Shown: piece by piece, positions 39,623 to 40,392 of the stretch
Position numbering within the stretch: position 1 is the first letter of the stretch
Layout: the number at the start of each line of letters is the position of its first letter
NCBI GenBank assembly: GCA_017443585.1
Contig: JAFSYV010000181.1
Coordinates: 1-40,392 of the forward strand
Direction: 5' to 3'
Length of the DNA stretch: 40,392 nucleotides
Origin: Lentisphaeria bacterium
GTDB lineage: Bacteria > Verrucomicrobiota > Lentisphaeria > Victivallales > Victivallaceae
Position numbers and translations under genes: made by a program
The notes under the pieces: generated by a model
What the model was told of the DNA's origin: nothing
Databases searched by the model: none
Seen by the model: the letters and a program-made list of their open reading frames with translations, nothing else

Positions 39623-40392
39623 ATGCCGAAAAGGATCGAAGGGATCGTCCCCCCGGTGGTGACGCCGCTCAACGCATACGGAAGTCTGGACTGTCAGGCG
39701 CTGGTGCGCCATCATGAATATCTGCTCGAAAACGGCGTGGCCGCCCTCTTCGTGCTGGGGACCACGGGGGAAGGTCCCGCCCTCCCCCGCAGGATCAAGG
39801 AGGAGATGATCGCCCGGACCGCGGAGAACTGCGCGGGCAGGGTCCCCGTGCTGGCAGGCGTCTGCGCCGACGGCCTCGAAGATTATCTGGAGCTGGCCTG
39901 TTTCGCCGCCCGGCACGGGGCTTCCGGCGTGGTGGCCGCGCCCCCCTGCTACCTCCCTCTGGAAGAGCCGGAACTGCTGGAGTTTTTCCGGATCCTCACC
40001 TTGGAACAGCCCCTGCCGGTCTACGTCTACAACATGCCGGGCATGACCAAGATCGACATGCAGCCCCGGCTCCTCGCCAAAATAGCGGAACTCCCCGGGA
40101 TCGCCGGGTGCAAGGACAGCTCCGGCAACTTCGCCAATTTCGCAGCTCTTGCCGCGGAGCTCCGCGGGAGGGAAGACTTTTCCCTCTTCATGGGCCCCGA
40201 CGCGCTGCTGGGCAAGGCGCTGGAAATCGGCGCCTGCGGCGGCGTCAACAGCGGAGCCAACCTCGCACCGCAATTTTTCGTGGGGCTTTACCGGGCTTAC
40301 CGGGCGGGAGAAACGGAAAAGGCGCGGAAGTTCCAGCAGGGCATCGAAGCCTTGCAGAAAATCTACCAATTCCGTGAAAACATCTGCTGCGG
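39623..40392 (+). CDS. Dihydrodipicolinate synthase/N-acetylneuraminate lyase family protein (runs off window)
   Basis: The first 256 codons are present; AAGGAG stands eight bases before the ATG. The fold is the class I aldolase barrel: GIVPPVVTPLNAYGSLD, then FVLGTTGEGPALPR (the GTTGE pyruvate carboxylate site), VLAGVCADG, VVAAPPCYLP, VYVYNMPGMT with catalytic Tyr136, and GCKDSSGN with the Schiff-base Lys164. FMGPDALLGKALEIGACGGVNSG follows. The enzyme joins or splits pyruvate and an aldehyde. Because a LacI regulator is divergent and glycan esterases lie next door, a catabolic role (sialic acid or 2-keto-3-deoxy sugar acids) is more likely than lysine synthesis, but the substrate-determining residues are not decisive. 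Confidence 0.9.
   Translation, partial: MPKRIEGIVPPVVTPLNAYGSLDCQALVRHHEYLLENGVAALFVLGTTGEGPALPRRIKEEMIARTAENCAGRVPVLAGVCADGLEDYLELACFAARHGASGVVAAPPCYLPLEEPELLEFFRILTLEQPLPVYVYNMPGMTKIDMQPRLLAKIAELPGIAGCKDSSGNFANFAALAAELRGREDFSLFMGPDALLGKALEIGACGGVNSGANLAPQFFVGLYRAYRAGETEKARKFQQGIEALQKIYQFRENICC

Overview
The window looks like chromosomal DNA of a Lentisphaerota bacterium, probably Victivallales-like and from a gut or other glycan-rich habitat. This is inferred from the GC-rich coding sequence, a pseudopilin with the [19 protein letters not shown] helix, GntR/LacI-controlled glycan genes, several SGNH and alpha/beta esterases, beta-helix proteins and Gfo/Idh/MocA dehydrogenases. There is no rRNA gene, integrase, transposase, phage module or CRISPR array. 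Genes are tightly packed, with ATGA stop/start overlaps at 901-904, 11878-11881 and 23365-23368. Nearly every transcription unit starts from a very regular housekeeping-type promoter: -35 TTGAAA/TTGACT/TTGCAA, a 16-17 base spacer, and -10 TATATT.

Layout. 1-2959 (minus): a partial Gfo/Idh oxidoreductase, then an operon of a medium-chain dehydrogenase, a Gfo/Idh oxidoreductase and a SAM methyltransferase. 3157-7540 (plus): an exported metallo-beta-lactamase-fold hydrolase, a large alpha/beta-hydrolase esterase with a second, apparently dead domain, and an exported Sel1-repeat protein. 7588-9550 (minus): Sir2 deacylase followed by an exported serpin, with a clear terminator. 9695-12930 (plus): an unrecognised, possibly TIM-barrel protein overlapping an SGNH hydrolase. 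12941-14993 (minus): a CapA-type metallophosphatase and a four-helix membrane protein. 15261-16472 (plus): a GNAT-nucleotidyltransferase fusion. 16482-18812 (minus): an exported flavodoxin, an iron-sulfur-type flavoprotein and an SGNH hydrolase. 19042-19464 (minus): an exported protein made of 60-bp tandem repeats. 19737-21298 (plus): an exported SGNH hydrolase and a small frame-broken gene. 21320-22297 (minus): tRNA-Gly and an M28-like peptidase. 22400-27044 (minus): a lipoprotein, polyphosphate kinase, ThiD and a cell-wall amidase, mostly housekeeping. 27198: tRNA-Arg.

27367-40392 is the glycan-directed part. A minus-strand operon reads from a broken alpha-L-fucosidase-like remnant through a beta-helix protein, a pseudopilin, a large exported CBM9-like/TIM-barrel protein and a small exported protein. 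A GntR/LacI-type regulator is transcribed divergently. Two perfect copies of a 7-1-7 palindrome (AATGAAT-N-ATTCATT) lie in the shared control region, one at the regulator's -35 and one downstream of the operon's predicted start point, which suggests a self-contained regulatory circuit. Next come a CE15-like glucuronoyl esterase and an exported double beta-helix protein, then a LacI regulator divergent from a DapA/NanA-family aldolase that runs off the window.

The observations most worth following are the GntR/LacI operator circuit with its pseudopilin-containing operon, the GNAT-nucleotidyltransferase fusion, the 20-residue repeat protein, the esterase with a degenerate second domain, the exported flavodoxin pair, and the two genes with one-base frame breaks. 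All functions are read from the sequence and family knowledge; no database search was possible.
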